Source: Bacteroidota bacterium
GTDB lineage: Bacteria; Bacteroidota; Bacteroidia; UBA7662; JAIXUI01
Length of the DNA stretch: 34,085 nt
Direction: 5' to 3'
Assembly: GCA_027484125.1 (NCBI GenBank)
Contig: JAIXUI010000141.1
Coordinates: forward strand, 1 to 34,085
Shown here: positions 26,662-33,879 of the stretch, piece by piece
Numbering within the stretch: position 1 is the stretch's first letter
Layout of the letters: every line of letters starts with the position of its first letter
Made by a program: the position numbers and the translations under genes
Notes under the pieces: generated by a model
What the model was told of the DNA's origin: nothing
Seen by the model: the letters and a program-made list of their open reading frames with translations, nothing else
The model's database searches: none

Positions 26662-27245
26662 AGTTGGTTTTGCTGGACAGCTACGATTCCTTCACCTGGA
26701 ACCTGGCAGACTACCTTGTGCGCTCTGGTGCGGAGGTAGAAGTAATTGCGAACGATGCCACCCATGTCCACGACAGTCGGTTTGCAGAAGCCGATGGTCT
26801 TGTTCTTTCTCCCGGTCCAAAACGGCCAGAAGATGCCGGAATTCTGATGGATGTTATTCGCTGTTATGTTGCACATAAGCCAATATTGGGCGTTTGCCTC
26901 GGTCATCAGGCATTGGGCATGCATTTCGGATTAAAGTTGATAGAGGCGCCGGAACCGGTTCATGGTAGGACTTCGCACATTACTCACCGAGGAAGAGGGT
27001 TGTTTGAAGGCCTTGGTCAACCACTGGAAGTCATGCGATATCATTCCCTGGTCTTGCAAGAAAATGAGGCAGTGAAGGAAGTTGAAATAGAAGCCAGAAC
27101 CCCCGACGGACTGATTATGGCTTTGCAACATACGAAATGGCCGGTTTTCGGCGTGCAGTTTCATCCTGAATCGATTCTTACTTCCGCTGGCTTAGAATTG
27201 TTGAAAAACTGGACTTCTACAATAAAAAAGCTCAAAAAATCTTGA
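26658..27245 (+). CDS. pabA: Glutamine amidotransferase, aminodeoxychorismate/anthranilate synthase component II
   Basis: A 195-residue class I glutamine amidotransferase. The nucleophile is Cys80 in G-V-C-L-G-H-Q, with His169 and Glu171 in F-H-P-E-S; the N-terminus D-S-Y-D-S-F-T-x-N is typical of PabA/TrpG. It hydrolyses glutamine and hands ammonia to the chorismate-using partner (component I), for folate (PabB) or tryptophan (TrpE). No component I or trp gene is in the window, so the assignment between pabA and trpG is open; isolation from trp genes favours pabA. The start overlaps the cvpA stop by 4 bases. No clear terminator follows. Confidence 0.9.
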   Translation: MKLVLLDSYDSFTWNLADYLVRSGAEVEVIANDATHVHDSRFAEADGLVLSPGPKRPEDAGILMDVIRCYVAHKPILGVCLGHQALGMHFGLKLIEAPEPVHGRTSHITHRGRGLFEGLGQPLEVMRYHSLVLQENEAVKEVEIEARTPDGLIMALQHTKWPVFGVQFHPESILTSAGLELLKNWTSTIKKLKKS

Positions 27246-27309
27246 ACAAGCAGGATAATCATATATTCACAACGGTTAGTGCTTAGTTTTACATCTGAAT
27301 TGTACTTAC

Positions 27310-28077
27310 ATGGGTCTTAACGTCCAACACGAACGCGATTTTTACTTTGTCGATGAAGGACAGGGGCAGCCTCTGGTGCTGCTACATGGGCTATTCGGCG
27401 CATTATCTAATTGGGAGGCAGTTGTTGAACGGTTTTCCAAAAATTATAGGGTGGTAATACCCATGCTGCCCTTGTACACCCTGCCTTTGCTTAAAACTTC
27501 GGTTAAAGAGCTTGCCAAACATGTGCACGAGTTTTTGGCTTTTAAGGGTATTGAAAATCCTATACTTATCGGCAACTCTCTTGGCGGACACGTAGCTTTG
27601 GTTTACGCTTTGCGCTTCTCTGAAAACTACAAAGCCATTGTGCTTACCGGAAGCTCTGGACTTTTCGAAAATGGCATGGGCGGCTCCTTCCCCAAACGTG
27701 GAAGTTATGAGTATATCAAGGATAAAACAGCTTACACCTTCTATGACCCGGCCATGGCTTCTAAAGAACTGGTTGATGAGGTGTTCAGCATCGTGAATGA
27801 CCGCAACAAGGTACTGCGTGTGTTGGCGATGTCCCGCTCAGCCATGCAGGAAAATCTCGCTGATGAGCTCTACCGAATCCAAAAACCAGTGCAGCTAATT
27901 TGGGGTAGCGACGATAAAATTACACCTCCTCACGTTGCCCAGGAGTTTCATAAACTGCTGGTGAAATCTGAATTACACTTCATCGATCAGTGTGGTCATG
28001 CTCCGATGATGGAACGCCCGGAAGAGTTTAATGTGCTGTTCCAGTCGTTTCTGGACAGGGTTACTGCTAACGATTGA
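27310..28077 (+). CDS. Alpha/beta hydrolase
   Basis: A 255-residue single-domain hydrolase. The oxyanion-hole motif is L-L-H-G-L-F-G near 24-30, the nucleophile is Ser90 in G-N-S-L-G-G, an acid is at Asp201/202 (W-G-S-D-D-K-I-T) and the base is His230 in C-G-H-A-P-M-M-E-R-P. There is no signal peptide, so it is cytoplasmic. It belongs to the broad MhpC/epoxide hydrolase-like group; the substrate is unknown. A 64-base gap after pabA suggests its own promoter. The next gene overlaps it by 4 bases. The run hydrolase, CBS protein and NAD kinase recurs in Bacteroidota as far as I recall. Confidence 0.9.
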   Translation: MGLNVQHERDFYFVDEGQGQPLVLLHGLFGALSNWEAVVERFSKNYRVVIPMLPLYTLPLLKTSVKELAKHVHEFLAFKGIENPILIGNSLGGHVALVYALRFSENYKAIVLTGSSGLFENGMGGSFPKRGSYEYIKDKTAYTFYDPAMASKELVDEVFSIVNDRNKVLRVLAMSRSAMQENLADELYRIQKPVQLIWGSDDKITPPHVAQEFHKLLVKSELHFIDQCGHAPMMERPEEFNVLFQSFLDRVTAND

Positions 28078-28733
28078 GACTCGCTGACTTAGCAGGTGAA
28101 AGCCTGCCTTTTCTTAAACTTTCCGATAAAGGGGAGTTTGCTTTGGAACAAATGATTTTGCATAAGGTATTCGATTTGCCTGTTGCAGAATCTTCTGTCT
28201 TCCTCGGAAATCTTTCTGCTGAAGTTATCATTGATCATGCAGCAAGAAGAAAATCTTTGACCTCCTTAGCGGATTACTTCCAGCATGAAGCCTTGCCGGC
28301 TTCTGCGCCCCTCCACCAAGGGGTAGCTTTAATGACTGCGCACCACTTAAGCGTTCTTCCGCTCTTGGATGATGAAGGCCAACTTTCAGGTACCATCAGC
28401 ATGCACGACTTGATGGGGCATTATGCCAGTTTAAGTGGCATCAGTCATCCCGGTGGAAGTTTAGTGCTCGAAATTCCTTCTTACAGCTACTCATTGGCGG
28501 AAATTGCCCGATTAGCAGAGAGTAACAATGCGCATATTCTCTCCAGCTACATTCAGCCGCAACCTGACAGCGGTCGGTTGTTGGTCTTTGTAAAATTCAA
28601 TGTGGCTGATTTAAATGGAATCATCGCTACCTACGAACGCTTTGGCTACGAAGTAGCGGCGCACTTCCACGAATCAGATTTCGATTTTTATTCAGAGCGA
28701 TATCAGGCTTTGATGCATTATCTCAGTTTGTAA
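28074..28733 (+). CDS. CBS-pair plus ACT-like domain protein
   Basis: A 219-residue protein. Two CBS motifs lie at about 7-55 and 60-120, the second containing H-H-L-S-V-L-P-L-L-D-D-E-G-Q-L-S-G-T-I-S. An ACT-like region follows at about 125-200 (L-V-L-E-I-P-S-Y-S-Y-S-L-A-E-I-A-R-L). CBS pairs commonly bind adenine nucleotides, and this layout resembles AcuB-like proteins. The start is TTG in a TTGA overlap with the hydrolase stop; the next in-frame ATG (codon 27) would cut into the first CBS motif, so TTG is preferred. It is 2 bases from nadK, suggesting a nucleotide-sensing role linked to NAD(P), which is inference. Confidence 0.85.
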   Translation: MRLADLAGESLPFLKLSDKGEFALEQMILHKVFDLPVAESSVFLGNLSAEVIIDHAARRKSLTSLADYFQHEALPASAPLHQGVALMTAHHLSVLPLLDDEGQLSGTISMHDLMGHYASLSGISHPGGSLVLEIPSYSYSLAEIARLAESNNAHILSSYIQPQPDSGRLLVFVKFNVADLNGIIATYERFGYEVAAHFHESDFDFYSERYQALMHYLSL

Positions 28734-28735
28734 AT

Positions 28736-29614
28736 ATGGTCATCGGCATTTACGCGCGGCCGCTTAAGGCGGATGCGATGCAGAGTCTGCTGGAATTGCT
28801 CGCAGAGCTCAGCCGAAATCAAGTAGAAATGCTTTTGTATAAACCTTTGTACGACAGTATTGCTAACCTTCAATCGTACCACCACTGCCGTCCTTTCGAG
28901 GACGCCGCCACTTTGTGTAAAGAAGCCGACTGCCTGATTACGGTTGGAGGGGATGGAACCCTACTCGATGCGGTTTCGCTCGTAAGTGGGTGCAACCTTC
29001 CTGTTCTTGGACTCAACTTCGGCAGACTTGGCTTTCTTGCTTCTGTCAATAAACAAGGTATTCGACAAGCCATTGAGCAGTTGGTGCAAGGTAACTATAG
29101 CCTCGACCGTCGTTCCATGGTTGAGCTTCATGCCGACCGTGATTTATTTCAAGGTGTACACCAAGCTTTGAATGAATTCGCCATCCATAAGCGGGATTCT
29201 TCTTCCATGATCACCATTCATGCGTACCTCAATGGCGATTATCTGAATACTTACTGGGCTGACGGACTCATCGTAGCCACTCCTACTGGCTCAACGGGTT
29301 ACTCCATGAGCTGTGGAGGCCCCATTATTCTTCCTCAAAATAAAAACTTCATTGTTACACCTGTGGCGCCACACAATTTAAACGTGCGTCCGGTAATTGT
29401 ACCCGATGATGTGGTCATTTCCTTCGAGATTGAACATCGGGAGAGCAACTTCCTTATTTCTTTGGATAGTCGCACGGAAGTCATCGACTCGACCGTGCAA
29501 TTGGCCATTCGAAAAGCAGACCGCGCCTTTAACTTGATTCGACTTCAACACGAAAATTACCTCACTACTTTACGGAATAAATTGATGTGGGGAATAGACC
29601 GTAGAAATTACTAG
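28736..29614 (+). CDS. nadK: NAD kinase
   Basis: A 292-residue protein, the same length as E. coli NadK. It phosphorylates NAD to NADP in the cytoplasm. The signature G-G-D-G-T-L-L-D-A is at 71-79 with catalytic Asp73, followed by N-F-G-R-L-G-F-L-A. The P-T-G-S-T-G-Y-S-M-S-C-G-G-P segment near 184-197 and the V-T-P-V-A-P-H-N-L-N-V-R-P strand are both characteristic. It is last in its run, and a terminator starts 4 bases after the stop. Confidence 0.97.
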   Translation: MVIGIYARPLKADAMQSLLELLAELSRNQVEMLLYKPLYDSIANLQSYHHCRPFEDAATLCKEADCLITVGGDGTLLDAVSLVSGCNLPVLGLNFGRLGFLASVNKQGIRQAIEQLVQGNYSLDRRSMVELHADRDLFQGVHQALNEFAIHKRDSSSMITIHAYLNGDYLNTYWADGLIVATPTGSTGYSMSCGGPIILPQNKNFIVTPVAPHNLNVRPVIVPDDVVISFEIEHRESNFLISLDSRTEVIDSTVQLAIRKADRAFNLIRLQHENYLTTLRNKLMWGIDRRNY

Positions 29615-29618
29615 ACCT

Positions 29619-29644
29619 GCCGGAACATCGCTTCCGGCTTTTTT
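29619..29644 (+). terminator. Rho-independent terminator after nadK
   Basis: A 7-bp G+C-rich stem (gccggaa / ttccggc, arms 29619-29625 and 29632-29638) with a 6-nt loop, followed by six T residues. Confidence 0.85.
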
Positions 29645-29651
29645 ATTTTTG
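29644..29651 (+). promoter_or_regulatory. -7 promoter-like element (TATTTTTG)
   Basis: It matches TAnnTTTG and lies 4 nt before the ATG at 29656, directly on the T-tail of the nadK terminator. If real, the transcript would be almost leaderless. The T-run could also produce this match by chance. Confidence 0.3.
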
Positions 29652-29655
29652 TACC

Positions 29656-29982
29656 ATGGAGCTTAAAGAAATCACCTCAGCGCTGGTTCGCTTTCGCGAT
29701 GAACGCGACTGGCAACAATTTCACAATCCAAAAGACTTGGCCATTGGGCTGAATGTAGAGGCAGGAGAGTTGCTGGAGCAGTTTCTTTGGAAACAACAAG
29801 GCGAAGAAAATCAAGAGGCAGTGAAAGAAGAACTCGCCGATGTTTTTTCGTTCTGTTTTCTCCTTGCTCACCATTATGGATGGGATATCCCTTCTATCAT
29901 TCAGGATAAAATGTTGAAGAACGCCGACCGCTATCCGGTGGAAAAAGCAAAAGGAAGTAATAAAAAATATAACGAGCTATAA
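29656..29982 (+). CDS. MazG-like nucleotide pyrophosphohydrolase (dCTPase/RS21-C6 type)
   Basis: A 108-residue all-alpha NTP pyrophosphohydrolase. The metal-binding motif is present in full: E-A-G-E at 35-38 and E-L-A-D at 59-62, with the usual loop between and W45 after it. The N-terminal F-R-D-E-R-D-W-x-x-F-H-x-P-K-D-L segment is typical of the RS21-C6/dCTP pyrophosphatase 1 branch, which hydrolyses (d)NTPs to NMP and PPi for nucleotide-pool cleaning. It lies between the nadK terminator and a degenerate spacer. Confidence 0.92.
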   Translation: MELKEITSALVRFRDERDWQQFHNPKDLAIGLNVEAGELLEQFLWKQQGEENQEAVKEELADVFSFCFLLAHHYGWDIPSIIQDKMLKNADRYPVEKAKGSNKKYNEL

Positions 29983-30001
29983 TTCCAACTTTTGGGCATA
30001 A

Positions 30002-30085
30002 CTCGCCTACAATCAGGGTGATATTGAAAGAGTTGATGGGTTTATGCTGGGCACTTTCGTTAGGTTAATACCGGTAAGAAGGTAA
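30002..30085 (+). pseudogene. Possible relic of a DUF4440/SnoaL-like gene
   Basis: In the 140-base gap between two genes, a short frame without a start codon reads L-A-Y-N-Q-G-D-I-E-R-V-D-G-F-M-L-G-T-F before a stop. This recalls the W-N-x-G-D-I-x-x-F-M-x-G-Y-W opening of DUF4440-type NTF2-like proteins. It is only 28 codons, so chance resemblance is quite possible. Confidence 0.2.
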
Positions 30086-30102
30086 AGAAGGCAGCGCGAA
30101 TG

Positions 30103-30113
30103 GCTTATATTGC
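30103..30113 (+). promoter_or_regulatory. Putative promoter -7 region upstream of the VOC gene
   Basis: The 11-mer gcttatattgc is identical to the one 7 nt before the MORN-operon start and here lies 9 nt before the ATG at 30123. Confidence 0.35.
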
Positions 30114-30122
30114 GACAGATTT

Positions 30123-30515
30123 ATGCAGTTCAGCCAGATAAAAGAGACTTGTCTATACGTTAAAGACCTTCGCAGAACGATGGCATTCTACATGGATACC
30201 CTCGGGGTTGAAATGATTAGCTACGTGAAGGAAAGCCATGTGTTTTTTCGGGTTGGCAGCTCTGTTTTGCTTTGCTTTCTTGAAAAACCGGTACGCGAAC
30301 AGGATATTCCTCCACCTCATTATGCTTCAGGAGTCATTCATTTAGCGTTTGAGGCGCCGGAAGGTGAATACGACAACATCCGAGAAGAGGTGGAAAGCAA
30401 CGAAATTGAGATTATCCATGACCATGTCTGGGAGAAAGGCCACCGTTCTTTCTACTTTAAGGATCCGGATGGACATTTGCTTGAAGTGATTGAGCCCGGT
30501 ATGTGGGACAATTAG
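30123..30515 (+). CDS. VOC-superfamily (glyoxalase/bleomycin-resistance-like) protein
   Basis: A 130-residue protein with two beta-alpha-beta-beta-beta modules, at about 4-55 and 68-126. Recognisable strands are L-Y-V-K-D-L-R-R-T-M-A-F-Y, I-H-L-A-F-E and S-F-Y-F-K-D-P-D-G-H-L-L-E-V-I-E-P. Likely metal ligands are the His of I-H-L and the Glu of L-L-E-V. The usual first-strand His is replaced (I-K-E-T-C-L-Y), so the metal site may be altered. Members include glyoxalases, dioxygenases and FosA/FosB-type resistance enzymes, and I cannot choose. It is convergent with the next gene, and the two stop codons share bases (ttag). Confidence 0.88.
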   Translation: MQFSQIKETCLYVKDLRRTMAFYMDTLGVEMISYVKESHVFFRVGSSVLLCFLEKPVREQDIPPPHYASGVIHLAFEAPEGEYDNIREEVESNEIEIIHDHVWEKGHRSFYFKDPDGHLLEVIEPGMWDN

Positions 30516-31312
30516 CCGTTTACTTGTTTTAAATCCTGCTGTAGCATCAGCCCCAGGCGGTCGCCGTGCAACAGGTTATGCCCTTTGTCTAGCATAGCCA
30601 TTTTTACTGGGCACTGCTTCGCCAATTTCTTCCCAATTCCAGGTCTAATTACTTTGTCGTGCTTGCCAAAATAAGCTAGCACTTCTTTTCCTTCTGAAAT
30701 CGCCTGATTCATCCGTTCAGGTGTAAAAGAAGGCCACGAAAGTGCGAACCAGGTTCTGCGAATGCGTTCTGCTTTTTCAATGGTATTGTACTGCCCTTCG
30801 ATAAAACGAAACAAGCCTGAAGGAATAACACCGGCTTTTCGCAACAGGGAGGCCATGGCCATAATCCAATTAGGGTGACGGGTTACGCCTTTCATTAAAC
30901 TTCTTCCTAAAGAGGATCTAGTGGCGAAGCGATAGATTAAACTGTCGCGTATGCCGTCAGGGGCGGTGAGAATTAGTTGTTGATAAGGCGAGCCAGGCTG
31001 TAGAAAAAGTGAAAGGGCTAATCTTGCCCCAATGCTGTGGCCCATTATCGACACTTTCCCATGAAGCAATGGCCTTACAGCGTTTGTGAAGGCGTCGAAG
31101 TCGGTTGGTGTAAGTTGAAATTCGTCCCAAAGGCAAGGTCCGTGGTGTGGCAAGTGAAACGCCAAAACGGTGTACTGTCCCGTTAAGAAAGGCAGTAGTA
31201 CACTCCAATCTTCAGGATTTTGCCCGATTCCATGAAAAGCTATCAGGGTGTCTTTCCCTTCGCAAAGGGTTTTGTAATGCCATGTTAAGGTTCCAGCGGA
31301 AAGGCTTGCCAT
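30512..31312 (-). CDS. Alpha/beta hydrolase downstream of PiT transporter
   Basis: A 266-residue hydrolase. The oxyanion motif is A-F-H-G-I-G-Q near 25-31, the nucleophile is Ser93 in M-G-H-S-I-G-A, the acid is Asp219 in F-G-K-H-D-K-V-I and the base is His245 in D-K-G-H-N-L-L. A lid region of about 125-205 is rich in Arg and Trp. There is no signal peptide. It starts 9 bases after the phosphate transporter gene ends, so the two are co-transcribed; whether the functions are linked is not evident. The substrate is unknown. Confidence 0.88.
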   Translation of the reverse strand: MASLSAGTLTWHYKTLCEGKDTLIAFHGIGQNPEDWSVLLPFLTGQYTVLAFHLPHHGPCLWDEFQLTPTDFDAFTNAVRPLLHGKVSIMGHSIGARLALSLFLQPGSPYQQLILTAPDGIRDSLIYRFATRSSLGRSLMKGVTRHPNWIMAMASLLRKAGVIPSGLFRFIEGQYNTIEKAERIRRTWFALSWPSFTPERMNQAISEGKEVLAYFGKHDKVIRPGIGKKLAKQCPVKMAMLDKGHNLLHGDRLGLMLQQDLKQVNG

Positions 31313-31321
31313 TCTTTATTT

Positions 31322-32719
31322 TCAGAATATCATTCTGAAAAACAAGAATAACACTCCTGACATCACAATGCAAACGGGCAGGGTAAGAATCCAGGCCAAT
31401 GCGATGTTGCGGATGGTGCCTGATTGAAGGTTTTTGATGCCTTTGCTTGCTACCATACTTCCCGCGATTCCTGAAGAAAGTACATGGGTGGTGCTCACGG
31501 GTAAGCCCAAGTAGGTGATGGCCGCAATGGTACTCGAAGCCACTAGTTCGGCAGATGCGCCTTGCGCATAGGTGAGGTGTTGCTTCCCAATTTTCTCTCC
31601 AATGGTCACCACAATACGCTTCCAGCCAATCATGGTTCCGATGCCTAAGGCAAGGGCAATCATGATGATGACCCATTTGGGTGCGTAGTCGGTATATTTT
31701 TTCAAGGAGGCTAACTCTGCCTTCAGCTCCTTCTTATTGTTATCGCTTAGGTCGATGTTGCCATTTTCCAGAAGGCCTTGAATCGCTTTTGCAGATTTCA
31801 GGATGTCGCGGCGAATGGCCAAGTGAATTTTCTCCGGCAACTGCTCTAAGCTATTTACGCCTGCTGCGAAGCCAGCAATCTCGCGCATCTTGGCTTTGGC
31901 CATCATCAAATCTTCGACTTCTGCGGTAGTTTTCAGCTTGGAGGAGTCAATTTCGTTCAGGAAATACTCAATCTGTACGGCATTGTTCCGCATGGTGTCA
32001 ACCGATAGGCTGCGGTCGATGGCGTATTGAGCGGGGAGGATGGCAATTAAAATCAGCATCACCAATCCAACACCTTTTTGTCCATCGTTTTGCCCGTGGA
32101 AAAAGCTTACGGTTGTACAAGTAAAAATAAGGATGGCTCGAATCCAGGAAGGAGGCTTCGCCTGATGATCGGGTTCTTTGAAGATGATGTGCTTTTTCTT
32201 GAGAATCAGTCTCAAAATGAACATGATAGAGACTGCTAAACTGAATCCGAATAGGGGAGAGAAGAGCAGGGAAAGGCCGGTTTCTCCCGCTTTTTTCCAG
32301 TTTACAGCCACTTCTCCTGACTCAGGTAATAGGGAATATGCTAAACCAACGCCCAGGATAGCGCCTATCAAGGTATGAGAGCTGGAGCATGGAATGCCAT
32401 AGTACCAGGTTCCGAGGTTCCAGATGATGGCGGTAAGCAAGAGCGCCAGAATCATGGAGATGCTATGCCAAACGTTTTGATCGATGAGCATGTCTACGGG
32501 CAATAAGCTGATTATGCCCATGGCGACGGTGATTCCACCGAAAAATACGCCCAGTGCGTTCCAGATTCCCGACCAAACAACGGCAGTACCGGGCGATAAG
32601 GAATGGGTGTAAATGACGGTAGCAACCGCATTAGCAGTGTCATGAAATCCGTTGACGAATTCAAAGACGAACGCCAGCAGTAAACAAACTGCCAGCAATA
32701 TGAGTAAGCTGGTGGCCAA
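31322..32719 (-). CDS. Inorganic phosphate transporter, PiT family
   Basis: A 465-residue integral membrane protein that should import phosphate with a cation at the inner membrane. The family's duplicated signature is present: G-F-H-D-T-A-N-A-V-A at 24-33 and L-G-L-P-V-S-T-T-H-V near 404-413. The halves are separated by a long hydrophilic loop of about 250-345 (charged, helical, E-E/K-rich). The start appears to be TTG: a TAA lies three codons upstream and no ATG occurs before the first signature. AAGGAG stands only 2 nt before this TTG, an unusually close Shine-Dalgarno-like match. A TACTTTTG -7-like element lies at 32750-32757 on this strand. It is divergent from the oxyR-like gene. Confidence 0.95.
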   Translation of the reverse strand: MATSLLILLAVCLLLAFVFEFVNGFHDTANAVATVIYTHSLSPGTAVVWSGIWNALGVFFGGITVAMGIISLLPVDMLIDQNVWHSISMILALLLTAIIWNLGTWYYGIPCSSSHTLIGAILGVGLAYSLLPESGEVAVNWKKAGETGLSLLFSPLFGFSLAVSIMFILRLILKKKHIIFKEPDHQAKPPSWIRAILIFTCTTVSFFHGQNDGQKGVGLVMLILIAILPAQYAIDRSLSVDTMRNNAVQIEYFLNEIDSSKLKTTAEVEDLMMAKAKMREIAGFAAGVNSLEQLPEKIHLAIRRDILKSAKAIQGLLENGNIDLSDNNKKELKAELASLKKYTDYAPKWVIIMIALALGIGTMIGWKRIVVTIGEKIGKQHLTYAQGASAELVASSTIAAITYLGLPVSTTHVLSSGIAGSMVASKGIKNLQSGTIRNIALAWILTLPVCIVMSGVLFLFFRMIF

Positions 32720-32749
32720 AGCTCCTTAGTTATAGTTCAATATCCGGCG

Positions 32750-32757
32750 CAAAAGTA
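32750..32757 (-). promoter_or_regulatory. -7 promoter element (TACTTTTG) for the PiT operon
   Basis: An exact TAnnTTTG match on the minus strand, 30 nt before the TTG start of the transporter gene, in the divergent region shared with the oxyR-like gene. No clear -33 box is visible. Confidence 0.45.
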
Positions 32758-32860
32758 AAGTTTGCCTTTCGGGTATGACGCTTGTGTTTGGCTATTTAAT
32801 CATGGCTTAACATTGGTAGTGCAGGAATCAAGTTGTGCATCTGCTCCCGACCTTTGTTGG

Positions 32861-33805
32861 GTGAACCTTCAACAGTTGGAATATCTAGTTGCTGTAGCCG
32901 AAACCGGTCAGTTTGTAGAGGCGGCTAACCGCTGTCATGTTACTCAGGCTACTTTGAGCGCCATGCTGAAAAAGTTGGAAGAGGAGTTGGGGTTGCGGCT
33001 CATCGACCGGAGCCGTCAGCCGGTAAAGCCAACGCCTGCGGGTGAAGCGCTCATCAAGCAGGCTGCTCAAGTGCTTCACCAGGCTAAGCAAATGAAAATG
33101 CTGGCCGAAGAGCTTCTAGGCAGCACTGCAGGAGACTATCGGATGCTTATTATTCCAACCCTTTCCAGTTCTTTTTTGCCGCTTTTTCTTCCTCGTATGC
33201 TGCAGCCGCAGGCAAACTGGACGCTTGACCTCAAAGAGACCTTCACAGCGGAAATGCTGCAGCAGCTTAAACAAGGAGAGGCAGATATGGGCATTTTGGC
33301 TGGTCCCATTGTGGAGCCAGGATTGTTGGAAATTCCGCTTTTTGAAGAGGCTTTTTATTTAATGGCTTCAGCGGACTTGCATGAAAAAGTTTCTAAACCG
33401 CTTAGCTTGGGCCATTTGCCGGATGCGCCGTTCTGGTTGTTGGAAGAAGGCCATTGTTTGAGAAATCAAATGCTTGCCTTGTGCAACCATGTGCAGCGAC
33501 AGCCGGGTTTTACTTATCAAGCGGGAAATACGGAGACTTTGATGCGTTTGGTGCACAGTCATGGCGGGATGACGCTCGTTCCTGCTTTGCAGCTTCAGGG
33601 GCTTTCGGAGGCTTATCAGGCTAGTATGCTGGCGTTTGAGGCGCCCATGCCGGTCCGGAGCATCAGTTTGGTGGTGAGGGAGGATTATCCGAGAAGGCGG
33701 TTCTTGGAGTTGGTTGTGGCTTGCGCACGGGAAGCAGTGGCCGGTTTAGAAGGAGTTTGGTTTGCTGGTGAAAGTGTTAACACCCGAGTGATCCCCATAC
33801 GGTGA
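32861..33805 (+). CDS. oxyR: OxyR-type LysR-family peroxide-sensing regulator
   Basis: A 314-residue LysR protein. The N-terminal helix-turn-helix spans about 1-65 (L-E-Y-L-V-A-V-A-E-T-G-Q-F...C-H-V-T-Q-A-T-L-S-A-M-L-K-K-L-E-E-E-L-G), followed by a linker helix and a periplasmic-binding-like sensor domain. The segment E-E-G-H-C-L-R-N-Q-M-L-A-L-C carries two Cys nine residues apart, as in OxyR. With the GTG start at 32861 they fall at 199 and 208, the same numbers as in E. coli, which supports this start. A longer frame from TTG 32762 would add 33 unrelated residues. H2O2-driven disulfide formation would switch on peroxide-defence genes, none of which lies in the window. It is divergent from the phosphate transporter. 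Confidence 0.9.
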   Translation: MNLQQLEYLVAVAETGQFVEAANRCHVTQATLSAMLKKLEEELGLRLIDRSRQPVKPTPAGEALIKQAAQVLHQAKQMKMLAEELLGSTAGDYRMLIIPTLSSSFLPLFLPRMLQPQANWTLDLKETFTAEMLQQLKQGEADMGILAGPIVEPGLLEIPLFEEAFYLMASADLHEKVSKPLSLGHLPDAPFWLLEEGHCLRNQMLALCNHVQRQPGFTYQAGNTETLMRLVHSHGGMTLVPALQLQGLSEAYQASMLAFEAPMPVRSISLVVREDYPRRRFLELVVACAREAVAGLEGVWFAGESVNTRVIPIR

Positions 33806-33827
33806 TTGTGCGCTGCGGGATTTTTCA

Positions 33828-33866
33828 CGCAGAGGGTGCAATGGTTCCGCAGAGGGTGCAATGGTT
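33828..33866. repeat. Two tandem copies of a 20-bp unit
   Basis: The 19-mer cgcagagggtgcaatggtt occurs at 33828-33846 and again at 33848-33866, a 20-base period. It lies 22 bases after the oxyR-like stop, in non-coding sequence. Confidence 0.9.
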
Positions 33867-33879
33867 TTTTTAAGTAATT

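Noticed and set aside
32762-32860. Longer TTG start for the LysR-type gene
   Set aside because: The extra 33 residues match nothing in the family. The GTG at 32861 gives the standard N-terminus and Cys199/208 numbering.
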